From Bacillota bacterium (GTDB lineage Bacteria > Bacillota > Clostridia > Acetivibrionales > DTU013), in NCBI GenBank assembly GCA_023439545.1, contig JAEXNT010000040.1, forward strand, positions 1 through 64,000: DNA of 64,000 bases. Reading direction: 5' to 3'. Below, piece after piece: positions 63,151 through 64,000 of the stretch. Both the position numbers and the translations under genes were made by a program. Under the pieces are notes generated by a model that saw nothing but the letters and a program-made list of their open reading frames with translations, was not told the DNA's origin and searched no databases. The number at the start of each line of letters is the position of its first letter. The first letter of the stretch is position 1.

Positions 63151-64000
63151 TTATTGTCGTACTTTCGCTAATTTAGAATTTATTCCTATCCCCAATCCAA
63201 ACAATATCCAGAATACCGGGGCTACCGAAACAACACTATCGTTGAACAAAGCAGCAACAGCGTATGCACAGAATGAGGCAAAACAGGCCACTCCAACTAC
63301 TGGTAAAAAACCGTACTTGTAAGTAACCCCTTTCATATATAGCTTTATACTCGAAATAAAGTATAAAGCGAATAACGTCAGTAACGCCACAAGTGATAAT
63401 ATACCTGTGTTCAGTGCGGTTTGCAGGTACATATTATGTGCCTTATCGACATAAATTCCGCCTACTTGATAAAACTTGAGCTTGCCGAGAAAATCGTATT
63501 GCGGAAAGTATATGGCAAATGTATCAGGGCCGTTTCCTAACAAGATCGTATTCTTCAGAAGCGGTATAGTTCTTGACCAAATATAGCCCCTGTTAGACCC
63601 ATAAGATTCCATGCCCACGAAGCCAAAAACCTCTATATTGCAGTTTTTCCTATATGTCAGCCATCTGTTGGTCGGACTTATCAGACCTTTATTGGTCAAA
63701 GTAACATCCAACAAATGATATTTGTTATAATAAACTTCCAACAATCCTTGGTCCGGATTTGAGGCCAATCTTATATTTTCAAAACGCTTGTCCTCAAACG
63801 TAATATTATCATTTTCAATCCTGGTGGAAATGCTTTTATTATCCTCATCCGTTACCTTTAGAGTCGTTTTTTCAATGGAAATAATGAAGTCTCCTTTATC
63901 TGTTAACAACTGCAGCTTTTTATCATCCAGCTTAACATCGTTCAGTCCGACAAGGGCTTCACCCAATTTCTGCTGAGTCTCTGAGATGTCTGTTTTATTT
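63151..64000 (-). CDS. O-antigen ligase/polymerase-family protein (5' end outside window)
   Basis: The reading frame is open to the right end of the window, so only the C-terminal part is seen. It has a large extracytoplasmic beta-rich segment and then IPLLKNTILLGNGPDTFAIY, DKAHNMYLQTALNTGILSLV, the hallmark of Wzy_C/O-antigen ligase-like proteins, and two to three helices. It may polymerise repeat units or attach the finished glycan. Confidence 0.88.
   Translation of the reverse strand, partial: NKTDISETQQKLGEALVGLNDVKLDDKKLQLLTDKGDFIISIEKTTLKVTDEDNKSISTRIENDNITFEDKRFENIRLASNPDQGLLEVYYNKYHLLDVTLTNKGLISPTNRWLTYRKNCNIEVFGFVGMESYGSNRGYIWSRTIPLLKNTILLGNGPDTFAIYFPQYDFLGKLKFYQVGGIYVDKAHNMYLQTALNTGILSLVALLTLFALYFISSIKLYMKGVTYKYGFLPVVGVACFASFCAYAVAALFNDSVVSVAPVFWILFGLGIGINSKLAKVRQ

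Overview
The window looks like a chromosomal segment of a low-to-moderate GC Firmicute of the class Clostridia. Support for this: strong AGGAGG-type ribosome binding sites, sigma-A promoters, a short [FeFe] hydrogenase, an AI-2E/YtvI-type membrane protein, a LysM-GH18 protein of the kind linked to spore cortex, and PadR/DUF4097 modules. No rRNA, tRNA, transposase, integrase or CRISPR array was found. Everything is inferred from reading the sequence; no database search was run.

Layout. 1-22 kb is mostly housekeeping: uvrA and uvrB (same strand, but separated by a MocR regulator with a partner aminotransferase and an AraC regulator with a methyltransferase), an aspartokinase, a divergent type IIA topoisomerase pair, a CAP/LysM secreted protein, a split ThrE exporter, an AI-2E-family permease, a decayed LuxR-type regulator and a group C/D-like [FeFe] hydrogenase. 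Long GGGACGGTTC-type palindromes sit at several gene ends.

22-32 kb is an AT-rich accessory region and the most unusual part. The intact thioredoxin-domain gene (DUF255/YyaL family, 30033-32078) is preceded by three truncated copies of its own first ~60 codons, all in the same direction. All break off at the same codons, just after the CHWCHV active-site motif. Between the copies lie a TetR/CPBP pair, an AraC-type regulator carrying MotA-like and FliG-like domains, and an accessory lysyl-tRNA synthetase. A shared motif, TCCGCATATAAYAGYAAT, marks two of the break points and occurs a third time after the CPBP gene. This is what repeated insertion at one site, each time supplying a new 5' end for the target gene, would leave behind. 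The lysS leader encodes a 19-residue peptide and four RNA segments that can form mutually exclusive terminator and antiterminator helices.

32-44 kb holds envelope-stress-like DUF4097 genes with a PadR regulator and a broken HAAS gene, a LysM/SH3/GH18 protein, a small zinc-ribbon protein whose ribosome binding site is buried in a hairpin, an acyl-CoA synthetase, two RNA-modification genes, a GH51 arabinofuranosidase and a HAD phosphatase.

44-64 kb is one long leftward cell-surface polysaccharide cluster that runs off the right end. It contains an O-antigen ligase-like protein, a GlfT2-like galactofuranosyltransferase, several GT2/GT4 enzymes, a dTDP-3-amino-sugar route (RfbA, RfbB, FdtA-like ketoisomerase, FdtB-like transaminase, GNAT acetyltransferase), UDP-galactopyranose mutase, an IspD/TarI-like cytidylyltransferase, an epimerase, a CDP-glycerol transferase-like fusion, a Wzm/Wzt ABC exporter and a WcaJ-like initiating phosphoglycosyltransferase. 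The genes predict an ABC-exported glycan containing galactofuranose and an acylated 3-amino-3,6-dideoxyhexose. Gene remnants and a frameshift show that the cluster is a mosaic.
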